Shown in pieces: positions 48,115 to 59,222 of a DNA stretch of 64,000 bases. Position 1 is the stretch's first letter. Every line of letters begins with the position of its first letter. Location: contig PDUO01000001.1 in assembly GCA_003008705.1 (NCBI GenBank), positions 2,101,694-2,165,693 on the forward strand, written 5' to 3'. The position numbers and the translations under genes were made by a program. This stretch comes from Pezicula radicicola. Taxonomy: Eukaryota > Ascomycota > Leotiomycetes > Helotiales > Dermateaceae. The notes beneath the pieces are model-generated. The model saw only the letters and a list, made by a program, of their open reading frames with translations, was not told the DNA's origin and made no database searches.

Positions 48115-48946
48115 TTATGAATAAGGGATTTTTAAGAAGGGCACTGCCTGCCGGATTAGATTAGGATTGCCCTCTTTTTGGTTTCTCCTTATTACATTTT
48201 ATGTGATGAAAGTCGTGTGAAATGAATATAACACTATTTTCATAATCTATACAAAGTCCTACTGCCTTTAGGTTTGTGTGCAAATGAATGTACCAGAAAG
48301 GGACAAAAGAAACTAGGCTTTCTACTTACTAGGAAATAACACGAAATTCCAAGCGAATAGCAATTGCCTGCAATTACTGATTCAATTTAAAAACCCTCTG
48401 CCCATCCGATTGATTAGTTGGAGTAATTGTTGTTAAGGTGGTTCTTTTGCCACAGTTCACTATGCATCCTTCTGTTCACCTTCCTCTTTGTTAAGTAGTT
48501 TGAACTTGATAGAAACTCTGTGTTAATAATATTAGATCCCAGAATGCAAGGACTTAAAAGAACTGTGCACCTTTAGCAATCCAGGATGTATACGAAGCGA
48601 CAAGTTTTAATGATTTTTGATTCCAAGGGGATACATTCTTCCAAGGATAAAACACTAGAACGACCTGGAAGTACGTCAAATATCTTTCTGTATAGCACCA
48701 CCCCTGCCATCAAACACCTATTGCGACGATTAATTCCGAAATTTCAAGTGACATATCACCCTACACTATAACAGGCATGGAAACAGACCTATCTGCTTAT
48801 TCTTCACTTAAGCACCACATTTTCTGATTGCCATTTCACTTGCTCGTCTATGTATTTCCCTGCCTAGTTAGGCCCAAATTTAATTTTGTTGGAATTGTGT
48901 TAACCTCCTCTCCTATTCAGAGTATTAGGAGAAAAATCTTATTAGG
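48115..48946. other. Intergenic, qutC to first BTB gene
   Basis: The two genes converge here. No gene or repeat of note is seen. Confidence 0.5.
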
Positions 48947-49764
48947 TCATGGCCCAATACCTTTCCCAAGCTTTGCCTCCAGTTTCTCCTCCCTGGCTGG
49001 TTTATCCATATTCAAGTGACAACCAACTCCATCCGTATGCGTATGAAAGTAACATGCTCCCCACCGACCCCTTCGCGATCTTGGATCTGATTTCAACGCT
49101 TTTCGTTCCTTATTCATCACCTCGAATAAATCCGCAACAAACTCCTTTCCAAGACCTGCGTAGTCCACCAACAAATCACCCGGATCCATAGAGTAAAGAA
49201 TCTCTCTTGCAGCACAAATCGCACAGTACAATCTTAACTTGCTCTTCTCAGACGTGTTTTGATATATTCTCGTGATGCCCATGGGATAAGGAATGCGATT
49301 GTGTTTGTCTTGGATATCTTGAATCCGATCCATGATGCTGTTCTTGAAATCCTCAATGCAAAGTTTTTCGGCAAGGATGAAAGCTTCCATTAGGACATCG
49401 AAAGCGCTATCGGAGGATTCGGCATTGTCTGGAAATCTTGTACTCGGACAATCAGGGAGTTCGTCTCGGTAGATCCATTTGATCAGGCAGTCAAAAGCGT
49501 CTAGTCTGTCTTCAGGGAGAGCAAGAATTCCCTCTTCTGATTCTTTGAAGCCGCCGTTGAAGGCACTGTTGAAGAAGCTAGAGCGTTTGCAGACTAAGTT
49601 CTTGTGGACCACGAACTCCTTTCCTTTTGAACCGACGCGAATTGTAACCACCTCGGTTCCAAGCTCTTCCCTAAAGTCATATTAGCTGAACTGCCTTGAG
49701 TCTTGAAGGGGCGCGTAATTCCTTACTCGGCCGTTCCTAGGAACCCTTTTGAATTGGTACTCAT
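48947..49764 (-). CDS. BTB/POZ domain protein
   Basis: Exons 49764-49727 and 49670-48947 encode 253 residues. The small first exon (MSTNSKGFLGTA) is supported by a GTAAGG donor and by a CTAAT branch site just before the TTTAG acceptor. A BTB domain fills the first half: VGSKGKEFVVHKNLVCKRS, FFNSAFNGGFKESEEG, FDCLIKWIYRDELP. A helical region with AEKLCIEDFKNSIMDRIQD follows. The carboxy end carries CYFHTHTDGVGC, a Cys/His pattern shared with two nearby BTB loci. BTB domains dimerise and may link to cullin-3; no partner can be named here. Confidence 0.88.
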
Positions 49765-50926
49765 TGTCGTGGCGACACAAGCTGAATATCAAGCGAAAAT
49801 GGCTATTCAATATGTAAGTTAATACTTGCCTTGAACTTTTACCATAATGAAGTCGAACTTACCACTCACCACGTAATTCTGAGAAGAGCTTAGTTTTGTG
49901 CAAGAAGACTGTAGACTCCCTTACTTTCTTTCCGTCGCAAACACACGATTGAGACCTCCAAATCCAAATTTGCCTAGGCCACTACAGCAAGTCACTAAGA
50001 TATGATGATATATGACTAGTGATATGAATATAAGAAGCCCATGGACAAGGACTTAAATCTTATGAATGAATCAGGGGTGCACTTTATTGAAGGCACTTTC
50101 TCCTAAAGGCCAGAACATTAAATACCAAGCCCTTTTGGAAAAGTACAACTCTTTGGTTAGATATCACTTTCTTTCAATTTCATAGCTTTAGTATAACAAG
50201 CCAGAAGTGTTATATGATTCGCGAAAGAATAAACAAAAAGCAGATTGAAGTAGTATTTAAAGTAACCTGTTGCTAGAATTGTCTCTTAAAAGCTAGAAAT
50301 ATTCTCAAATCTGCTTTTGGGCTTTTCGAAAATATCAAGAGAGTTATTCAGAATCTATACCATTGGCTTGACAGAGATCAGTTTCCTAATAAATATTAGC
50401 TGCCATTTTTGGGGGGGATGGGGGTAAAAGACCTTACATCCCTATGTGATTGTTATTTTAAACTTTGAGATATGCTATATCATCACATACTAGGGTCCGC
50501 ATTATATAAAACATATTTCAATTTCTATGAGAATGCGAACAGTAAGTCAATCGTCTCCTGCAGGCAGTTTTATAAGCCAAGCTTGCTCCTAACGAGCTTC
50601 TTAATCACTAAATGGATTTGAAAACTAAAATCTAAAGGTTAAATAAATTATGTCAACGGCTATTGGGTTTCACAAGGCTCAATTGACAATCTTGACTTCA
50701 AGAAAAAATGTGGTTGAAGTGTCATTTTCATTTTGAAACTACTCAAGTATCAATTATTGAATAGCTCTCCACAGCTTCTCTCTTATCTTTATGAATATGA
50801 GGTCTCCAATTGGATTATCTGAGCTACCTAGCCTATGTGACTCAGTAGTAGCATGTCATCACATTGCTTCTAGATGTACCACCCAGTGAAAAAAGAGCCA
50901 GTGTGTAATTTGCAGGTATTGAAGCC
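49765..50926. other. Intergenic between two BTB genes
   Basis: No gene is seen; it holds the promoter of the leftward BTB gene. A run of Gs stands near 50410. Confidence 0.5.
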
Positions 50927-51770
50927 TCAAGGACGGTAACTATCGGTTTCTTTATGGCAATGGTAGTGGCAACGGTCCACTTGGTTGTCTTCATCTCTCT
51001 TGCGTGGATCTCCAGAATTGTCTTGCAGGACACCAAAGCGAAAGCTAAAATATTTGAAAAAGTCGCAGCTCTCTGAACTCAGCTTCCACAGGGATTCAAA
51101 CAAAGAGTTATTCGTTGCGTTTTCGTAGGACCCATTTTCTTCTTTGCTGTTCACAAAGGTCCGGCACCTACTCTTCACCTCCCAGACCAACATATCTCCA
51201 CAGAATTGCGCTAGGTAGTCTTCATGGCCAACTTTCTCATAGATCCTACGCACCATCTCCACACTAACGTATAGGTCGTTATCCAAATGAATGTCTTGGA
51301 TTCGATCCATAATCTTATCCTGAAGTTTCTCCTCCAAGCACAACTTTGTAGCAAGCATTGAGAATTCGAAGAGGATTTCGGCGTATTTTTGGGCATCGGT
51401 TCCAGGAGCTGGGATACGATCGCGATAAACCCATTCGACCAAGAAGGCAAAGGCATCGGCATTGTCTTCTGGCATGTAAAGCTCGCCGTCGTGTGTTTCT
51501 TTGAAGCCGTTTGTAAATGCTTTATGGAAAAAGTCCGCTGAATTGCAGATCAGTTCCTTGTGGACGCTAAACTTCTTTCGCTTAGGCCCCACGAAGATGA
51601 TGACAAATTCATCTCCTAGTTGACTATAGTTTGTTAGTATAGCTGTTCTTTTTCATGCCAACCATTATATTTCACTGAAAGACTCAATCGAGGAACAGAT
51701 AATGTCCGAAGGTGTGAAACTGAGATGGTATAGACTGAAGGAGAACGTACTCGCTAAGGAGCTCTGCCAT
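50927..51770 (-). CDS. BTB/POZ domain protein, paralogue
   Basis: Exons 51770-51751 (MAELLS) and 51623-50927, joined by a 127-base intron, encode 238 residues. The BTB half reads VGPKRKKFSVHKELICNSA, FFHKAFTNGFKETHDGE, FAFLVEWVYRDRIP, collinear with the BTB gene at 48947-49764 (shared VHKxLxC, F-x-x-A-F-x-x-G-F-K-E, W-x-Y-R-D). ATKLCLEEKLQDKIMDRIQDI also matches. The carboxy end has CHYHCHKETDSY. Same strand and same structure suggest tandem duplication followed by strong divergence. Confidence 0.88.
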
Positions 51771-53033
51771 TTTTCAAGTATGTCTGCTTTGCTGTCTTCT
51801 GGTTCCGGCGCTTTATGATGGTGTGCGAATTCGAGAGATCAACAAGTTCAGCTTTGATGTCGAGAGTCGCATGCAACAGGCAAGCTGCTGGGAAAAAGTA
51901 GTCAGCGAAATGCGCTGGTAACTTGTGAATAGATCGAAAATAACCTCGCCCTTGAACTGCGCCGATGAGGATAGTTAAAATATTGTGGGGAAGTATACCT
52001 CTCAAGTGATTAAACTCTAATCTCCTTTGCCCAGGGATGCTGCGCAAAGATATTTGTTGTTGTGGTGTTCAGAATTGGGTTGTGGAGGACTCCGCCTTGC
52101 TTCTTGTCAAGGCAGCCTCTTGGGTGAATTTTCCTCGCCTAGAGGCGAGATCGAAAGTGTGCAAATGATGAACGCAAGGCACGTGATAAGTAACTGAAGC
52201 GCTACGCCTTATTCAGTCCTCCTGATATCCACTTTAAAAGATTGACCTCCGTAACACAAGATCTCAATATCTTTCGTCATAGCTCTGGTCAATCTCTTCG
52301 TTCCCGGCTGAAATCAAAGTACATGAAATCACCACGGATTCACAACTACACCTTATTATATACTTACTAGCAATCCCAAACTGCAGCGTTTCTTCTTTCC
52401 AGTTGAGTCCCACTGAGTTTGATCTGTTTCTATATGCATTGAGGTTGATAGCTTACCTGAGAGATTCCGACTAGAAGAATACCGACGTGTCCCATTGTAC
52501 TGTTGTCACAAGCGCCTATTAAAGTGATACATGCTTCAACGGACTCCCTTGGCTTCTACGTATTATAAGAAACATGTGTAAAATATTCATTTAGCGCGCG
52601 TGTTATTGCCGCTCGATGTTGGTCCCCGATACTCACACATGATCGCCTTTACTGTCTCTTACACCGTTTCCTACCATACTCACGGACCAGTCGGACGTGC
52701 ACAACAAGATACATACGTTTACTAGAGGCAAAATCCTCACGGTGTCGAATCTCTGTACGAAATGACAGAAAGCGGTGCAAGGGATACCATTTGGATCAGA
52801 AAAAGTGTCGTTTGGTGGGCTCATTTCACTTGTTTTATAATATGTCTTAAAATTCAATATTATTATCGTGTAACCTTCCAAGCTTTGCTAATTGCATCAA
52901 ATGCAAGTTTAAAGTGTTTTAGTTCCGCAATATCGTAAGCGACAGAAAAAGGAGACTAGCCTTCGCTTAGCATCACACTGTTGAGGTACATTCATAAAGG
53001 TAGAACTCTAAAGTCACGTTCTACGATGGCGTC

Positions 53034-53244
53034 GCACTAAAATGTCGCAGCGCCTCGCTTCACCTCGGGTAACCACGCTAAAATGTTGCAGCGCCTCGCT
53101 TCACGGCACTAAAATGTCGCAGCGACTCGCTTGCCTCGCGTAACCAGGCTAAAATGTTGCAGCGCCTCGCTTACCTCGGGTAACCGCGCTAAAATGTCGC
53201 AGCGCGGCACTAAAATGTTGCAGCGCCTCGCTTCATCTCGGGTA
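53034..53244 (+). repeat. GC-rich minisatellite, about six copies
   Basis: The unit of about 40 bases contains CACTAAAATGTCGCAGCGCC (or GCTAAAATGTTGCAGCGCC), then TCGCTTCACCTCGGGTAACC. Six starts can be counted, some copies shortened. It is far more GC-rich than its surroundings. Confidence 0.8.
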
Positions 53245-53451
53245 CACTCTTATAGCGCCGGAAAGCGTGCTGTAGCACTAAAGGTTAATTCTGAGGTTAA
53301 TTCTATACAGGTACAATAACACTTCCAAGATAACAAATAACGTATTCAATACTGTAGTATTTCAAGTTTAAATAGGTAGTTCAAACTGAGCTTCTAGACT
53401 TTAATTCACCACAAGAGTTTTAAGTGAGATATCGGGGTATCTATAGAATGG

Positions 53452-53541
53452 GTAACCTACTTGATTTGGATAACCAAATTTAAATTTGAGCAGCTGACTT
53501 GAATTAGAGAAACTTGGTTTGAATAACCCACTTAAACTTAA
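53452..53541. repeat. 18-base phased repeat, five units
   Basis: Units start at 53452, 53470, 53488, 53506 and 53524, all 18 apart (for example GTAACCTACTTGATTTGG, TAACCCACTTAAACTTAA). ACATGAGTACTGTA follows. Confidence 0.65.
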
Positions 53542-54835
53542 ATAAAGGTCGACCCATCTTATTTTTACATGAGTACTGTAGATATATGGGCTCCACTAAT
53601 TATAAAGAACCACCGAGGCTTCTTTAACTCAGCATTCTTAGCTCTCGAAAGGTAATGTCTTGCCACTAAATGAAGCTTAATTTCAACAAGTCTTCAATAT
53701 CAACTCGATTTTCTACCATCTAACCTCCATCGTCTAACCTCCGTCGTTTAACACTGCTTATGTATCTCCTCAAATTTACTTCCTTGACTACCAGAATTTA
53801 GGTTTCAATTACCTATATCAGTTCAAAAGTGGTGGGCACGGGCTAGTTATTATAAGGTTCTACGGTTGGCGCTTGTCTTTTTCCAATACGTCACCTTTTG
53901 ACCACATACTGAAAAGCCCATATGAGCACTTTCCACCATCATAGTGGGCTACCGGTCTATATTGCAGCACCAACGAGAAGATCATCGATAAAGAGCCGCA
54001 CTTTGAGGCCACTTATATTTCTACCAGGATTTAGTTCCTCGATTCCATACCAACTCCCTATGGATGGAAATAAGCCTGGCACAACTTCCAGCGAGAAACA
54101 TTGTACAGTACATGTTTAGGATTCTTTATTTCGGGATTTGTTGTCCCTGCTGTCTTCATTTTACTATGTGGGTGCTGCAAATGGTTGAAGCACATCCATA
54201 CAAGAAGTCTCGACAACAAAGATATCTGGGAACAAAGAGCTATAGTTACCAATCCCAGATTCTGGTCATTGTCAATCATGACACTAAATCCTGAGGTATG
54301 AGTTCCTACATACTTGCCGAGTATTCAAAGCAAAGCTAAGAATTATTAGTTAGTCCAAGAGAGCCAATAATGGATTACAAAGTCAGCCACGGTAACTCCT
54401 GGTGTCCGAATGAATCTTGTTACTTTGAGTTTGAGCCTTCCGTCATAACTTATTTTAAACATCTTAAATCACTCAGTAAAACAAAGTGTTACATTCAAAG
54501 CCACCACCTCACCAATTTTCAGTACCAAACACTTCCATCAATGAACTTTTCAACCTAAGTCCTGAACCCCAAATCAACTGTTGAAAGCACCGCCATCCCA
54601 GAAATTACACTGCCAACTTCAAAACGAATTTCAAACCGTTCCCGAATGCTCAGCTCAATTTTCGTATAAGCTTCATCCAGGGATAGATACATCGCTTAGT
54701 GATACAGCCAACGTTTAAAAATACCAAATGGGAATTCGACGAGTAAAAGCAGGTTATTAAGGTTATGAACTTCCTTGCCGTCAATAGCCAATATTCATAT
54801 TGATCAAAGGAACGAAGACCAATCAGCACTTCGCG

Positions 54836-55531
54836 CTAACGACTGGTGAACGTTGGCCGAGTAATAAGATATCCTTGGACTTGGACTAGCCTCGGACCTT
54901 CTCCACAATACTCTCCCTCCTTATGCAAGTGATACTTACACCGACCGGTATACTGTTGCTGGCGAGGGTCGCCACATGAATACTTCATAGCAAATCCAAG
55001 ATGTGAGGTAAATCGGACATAGAAATCAAAACCAAAGCCCCTTTCATCAGTCATCTTAGCCAGAGCCTGAAACTCTAGGTCGTTATAGAATGCTTGGGGA
55101 CCGACTTTCTGGGGCTGACCAGTCTCTAGGTACAAGTTCTTCGATAACTTTGTGGTCATCTTGTAGGCAACCATGTCAAGTGTAAACGCCCTCAGGGGTG
55201 TATTGTAGTATGTCTTGCTCTAGACAGCTGCCAGAAATTCAGGGTCGATGATCAAATCAAAGTATTGGAAAGGCTCTCTGAGCCTATCCATTGCCTTGCT
55301 GACTAGCTCAGGTAGGACAAACTTATCGGCGAGGACGTAGAGTTCGAACAAGGTAAAAGCGTATTCGCGGCCGTCCTGGAGAGTTTCGGGATCGAAGAGA
55401 GGGAGGTTGTAAGAATGTAACCACTGAGCAAAGAAATTGAACGACCGAGGTGTCTCTTCCGGCAACTTAATCTCTCCAGTTTCCCCCTCTAGGTAGATCT
55501 GTGACTGCGAGGTGCGAAACCATGTTGACAT
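54836..55531 (-). pseudogene. Third BTB locus, truncated with internal stop
   Basis: The first open part (55531-55220) has the second half of a BTB fold (GEIKLPEETPRSFNFFAQWL and LYVLADKFVLPELVSKAMDRL). An in-frame TAG at 55220-55222 follows PEFLAAV, yet coding continues in the same frame as SKTYYNTPLRAFTLDMVAYK to 54836, ending with the GRCKYHLHKEGEYC pattern of the other BTB genes. The first half of the BTB domain (VHKxL region) is missing upstream. The frame after the stop is well kept, so the break may be recent or the stop may be read through. Alternatively an unseen 5' exon could supply the start. Confidence 0.65.
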
Positions 55532-55841
55532 AGCGCATAGTAACTGTCAGATTGTTCAGTCTTGTCACAGTTAGGGACAGATTTCAAAAAGAATTCTAAA
55601 TAATTGTCTAGGCCTCTTAATTATCTTAAAAGTTTAAACAATCTAACACGAAGGAGCTACTTATATCGCCTTAATTGGTCAAATTAAGTAAATTACACGA
55701 CCAAGTGAGTGAGCTTTTTAAATTGTGCCAGTTCCTCACAGCAAACAAATTACTTATAACAAGTAGACCACTTATTTCAAGTAAGTTGCCCAAGTCATAC
55801 CTATTTGTATAGATACCTTTCGAGATAAAAGCAATAGACTC

Positions 55842-55895
55842 GAGCAGCTCGCTTAGCTTAGGTAAGTCACTCAGGTAGGTAACTTGCTCGAAATA
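55842..55895. repeat. 18-base phased repeat, degenerate
   Basis: Three units (GAGCAGCTCGCTTAGCTTA, GTAAGTCACTCAGGTAG, GTAACTTGCTCGAAATAT) run here, with inverted-sense units such as CCAAGTGAGTGAGC nearby at 55700. Confidence 0.4.
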
Positions 55896-56158
55896 TAGTC
55901 CAAATTAAAATAAACGTTATTCTCTTACAAACAATTTTGAAAATTTATACAGAACTTATATCTTTTGGATAGTAATAAAGCAAGTATATTCTTATCCCAT
56001 CAATCCTGGTATAGAAAGACCATGCCTCCAACTTAGTTGCGTACTTGATGATGCTTGGTAGCAACGATATAGAGGGGAAGAGTGTTTAAACAGGTCAACA
56101 GGATGTAGAATGAGGAATGGGAAGCATACCCGTAACTTATTCCTCATACTCAAGTCAA

Positions 56159-56194
56159 GTAAGTTATTCAAATCAAGTGTGTTCCTCAAGTCAT
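56159..56194. repeat. 18-base phased repeat, two units
   Basis: GTAAGTTATTCAAATCAA (56159) and GTGTGTTCCTCAAGTCAT (56177) are exactly 18 apart. Confidence 0.45.
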
Positions 56195-57062
56195 TGTCCA
56201 CCAAATAGAAATCTTCTAACTCCGAAAAAGCAAACCTAAAAACACCAAAACCACCAGAGAAACCGACTCACAGCCACAAGATACACTCACCCGAAAGAAA
56301 ACCTCCCTTCCCTTCCCAACAAGTCCCTGAAAACACAAGGACCTAAAAACCCATTAACTAAACTTCTGTAGTTACAGATGTTATAGTGACCTATGTATGA
56401 CAAAGTGTGCTGCTACAATTTCCATATTCTAATTGCTCCGAGTTTTATAGCGACTTTAGGAAGATCTGCTGCAGGTTCCGCAACACATGTCTCGTGTAAC
56501 TCAGAGAGTATCAGCAAGTAAAAAGCTCCGTGCTTTGCTTCCGTTCAGCGTACCGTCTCACCTTGGCAACAGGAAGGTGTCCGATATTATGGCAATATAC
56601 GTATGCTTATCATTGAAAGAGGCTCCAGCATAACTTTCATCTAATTCAGGGCTGAGCTGTGCCTAGTCCTTCGTGTTAACTAAGGTTTTCAATGTAGAGA
56701 AGCTGAGAAAGACTCGGTTCATCATTCCTTGAACTCGAGAGGGCAGGATAGGTGGCTACTTACTGCATACAATTTGCAGGTTACTGGTTTTTCAATGTGT
56801 TCTGCCGGCATTGTATTTGTATCTGCCGATGTATTGATCAGAATCGAGCTAGATTCCAAAGTGCAGGACAGCAGCAAGCACAGAAATTGACACTTGCGGG
56901 AAGGAGCAGCTGGTGGAGTGCCCAAAATCGCGCAAGGCCTGCAACGAACAACAAGCAGAATAGGGAAAGTGCAAGGATGTGAACCTCCATAACCTCCATA
57001 AGGTACCCATTCAATTCATCCTTTAAAAATAAAGAGTCTCGCCATAGAAATTAGAATACCTC

Positions 57063-57210
57063 GAGTGACACTTAATTTGTGAAGCCTACTTAACTCAAGT
57101 AACTTATTTGATTTAAATATCCCTCTTTATTTAGGTTACTCTTTTCATGTACAGTACGAAGTAAGCAATTCACCCCTACCGTGGTCATTTTAGTGTTCCT
57201 CGATTTTCCT
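57063..57210. repeat. 18-base phased array followed by shared 19-base string
   Basis: Units start at 57063, 57081, 57099, 57117 and 57135 (for example GTAACTTATTTGATTTAA). Near 57192 stands AGTGTTCCTCGATTTTCCT, identical to the string after the array at 44124. Confidence 0.65.
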
Positions 57211-57577
57211 CACCGAGAGGACTTCGTATTTGAATAGAATAGTTACCTATGTGACGTATTCATCACCGTTAGGAGGTTCCTGAAAATATGCTGTCCTTTT
57301 ATTCTTTACTGTCTGGAATATGCTGTCTAGTCCATACCTACATAACATTCGTATTCGCTGCTTCCTAATACCACTCAGCAGATCTTAAGCCCAAAGTCCA
57401 TATATGTATCTGTACAGCACTGGGTATGATGAAGCAGACATGAAATGAACTATTTGTGAGTTCCATGCAGGTCCAGAAGAGCACAGAGATCAGCAGACAA
57501 ACCTAGGAGTACGGAGATTCATTTTAAGTAGTACAAATTAACTATATCACGCCCATTGAAACTTACATTCATTCTGC

Positions 57578-58726
57578 CTATTGGTTTCTCTCCTGATTAA
57601 TCTTCTCCACTCTTGAAAATATTCCCATGGTATGATCCCAAATGATCTTGCCAATACCTTGCTGGCGGTAACCTTCAAGAACTTTCTTGTTATTACCAAT
57701 ATCATCATTCCAGTTCACCGTGTATGCACCACTACCTACAGTACCATCTGTGCCCTTTCCAGCAGACTGGCCTTTTGGCAGTGAGACACCCGCTGCCAAT
57801 GGATCAGATGGTTTCGCTGGAGGATAGAATCCGCTTGTCGCCATGTATAATTGTCGTTCTCCGGTCTCTTGCAGCGACACTGAGAACGGAGCCAACAAAG
57901 GCGTCAGGACCTTAGTAACAGCGCGGGCCCAGAATGGTAGTTCTCGGGCAATGCCAGTATTGACAAAGCTTGGATATGAGTGTACGAAAGATGTTCCTAG
58001 TTCCCGTTTCGCCAGCTCCTCCATCATAAAACTATTCATCAAAATTGAGTGATTGGCGCATTTGACGCCTGAGAACGAATCCTTCAGCTCGATATCCTTG
58101 GTATTGAACGCATTTGCGCTTTCGGTCCCTCCAGAAAGAACGCTGAGTGTTCGAGAGAAGTGAGGTTGGACTGTAGTCGCGGATCGGAGGAGGGGGAGAA
58201 GATTCGTGATAAATCGCATGCGAGAGTAATAGTTGAGGGTGAACTTGCGATCGAGGCCTTCGGGAGATTCTGTGTAGAAATCAGTAAAGGGTGCTACATA
58301 GCTGAGGAGAGCTCACCATCACGACCCCTCAATGTCAGATTTCCTTGACTCTGCACCAGCAGATTTATACGCTTCTCCTTTGTCATAATCTCCTTACAAA
58401 CACGATCAACCTCCGCCAGCTCCGAAACGTTCGCTGGCAAGAATTCGACCTTGCCATCTTTGTTCAGTGCCTCACATTCCTTAATGATGCGCTCTGCCGC
58501 CGTTGCGCTTCTTCCGACGAGGTAAACATGAGGAGAATCGGTATGGCGGACGAAGGCTTTCGCAGTGGCCTCTCCAATGCCAGAAGTTCCTCCAACTACA
58601 GCACAGAGGTTAGTAGCATATCAAATTGTAGTCAAGGAGATTCTACGAACTAAACAAGGCTACGAGACCAGGTCCCAGCTCCCGTAGCCTTCCGTTCGAT
58701 GCGTGGACAATGTCGAGCGCAACCAT
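57578..58726 (-). CDS. Short-chain dehydrogenase/reductase family protein
   Basis: The start is the ATG at 58726-58724 (MVALDIVHASNGRL). Two introns are inferred, near 58655-58597 (donor GTTCGT, slightly unusual) and 58313-58271. The cofactor loop is read across the first intron as GGTSGIGEATAKAF, followed by VYLVGRS, LPANVSELAEV and LVQSQGNLTLRGRDE. Later come LNYYSRMRF, SVLSGGTE and NSFMMEELAKRELG; the usual Tyr-x-x-x-Lys is replaced in this subfamily, so catalysis is uncertain. About 345 residues. The carboxy part (GTVGSGAYTVNWNDD) is typical of a fungal SDR subfamily often annotated only as oxidoreductase. The frame is intact. Confidence 0.85.
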
Positions 58727-59146
58727 TGTATATTTATTTAGAAATGAAAATACAGAAACTCAATGAGAATGTACTCCCTTCCTTATATACTGAAGACCTT
58801 ACCAAGTCATTCCGATGGTTCCGCCGTCGTCGGTCGAAAAGCTAGGCACAGAGTACTCGTAATACAGTACTTCGAGCACTTTGGTGCTTACCCTCCCTTG
58901 TCCCAAACCGCTCACCGCTTTTGAATGCTCCTTTCAGAAGGGTCAGTTGACAATAGCAAATCTTCTTTTCCACACATAATACTCGAGTCCTCGTAAAGAT
59001 AGCCATTAATTTCATGTGAGGCAAAATAGCTAAGGAGCAGTTCCCATTATAGCAACCAACATTGAAGTGCATCCCTTGCTTGGTCTTGGTGTCAGACGTT
59101 CGTGCGCAATTCGCGAAAGCAGCAGACTTAGGCTGGAGGCACTGTA

Positions 59147-59222
59147 GCTCCAGGGCTTAAAGCCTGGATGAACAGCCCGTAGTTCTGCCATTTAGGGAAC
59201 TACAGCCTGGAGCTATAGGGCG
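59147..59222. repeat. Imperfect palindrome
   Basis: GTAGCTCCAGG near the left end pairs with CCTGGAGCTA near the right end, and GTAGTTC pairs with GAACTAC inside. It could fold as a branched hairpin or be a MITE remnant. Confidence 0.4.

Larger units (their letters stand above)
51771..54835. other. Gene-poor stretch with minisatellite
   Basis: Only short frames occur. It contains the GC-rich minisatellite at 53034-53244 and an 18-base array at 53452-53541. A plus-strand frame at 54101-54301 (66 residues, one hydrophobic segment) could be a small membrane protein but has no other support. Confidence 0.4.
55532..57577. other. Intergenic with several 18-base arrays
   Basis: No gene is recognised. 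Arrays lie around 55842-55895, 56159-56194 and 57063-57152. Confidence 0.45.

Noticed and set aside
53028..53250. CRISPR-like array
   Set aside because: The repeats are directly adjacent without unique spacers and the genome is fungal; it is a minisatellite.
54101..54301. Small plus-strand frame with one hydrophobic segment
   Set aside because: Could be a small membrane protein, but start choice, introns and similarity are all unsupported.
56752..56982. 76-codon plus-strand frame
   Set aside because: Low-complexity Cys/Arg-rich content with no support; probably chance.
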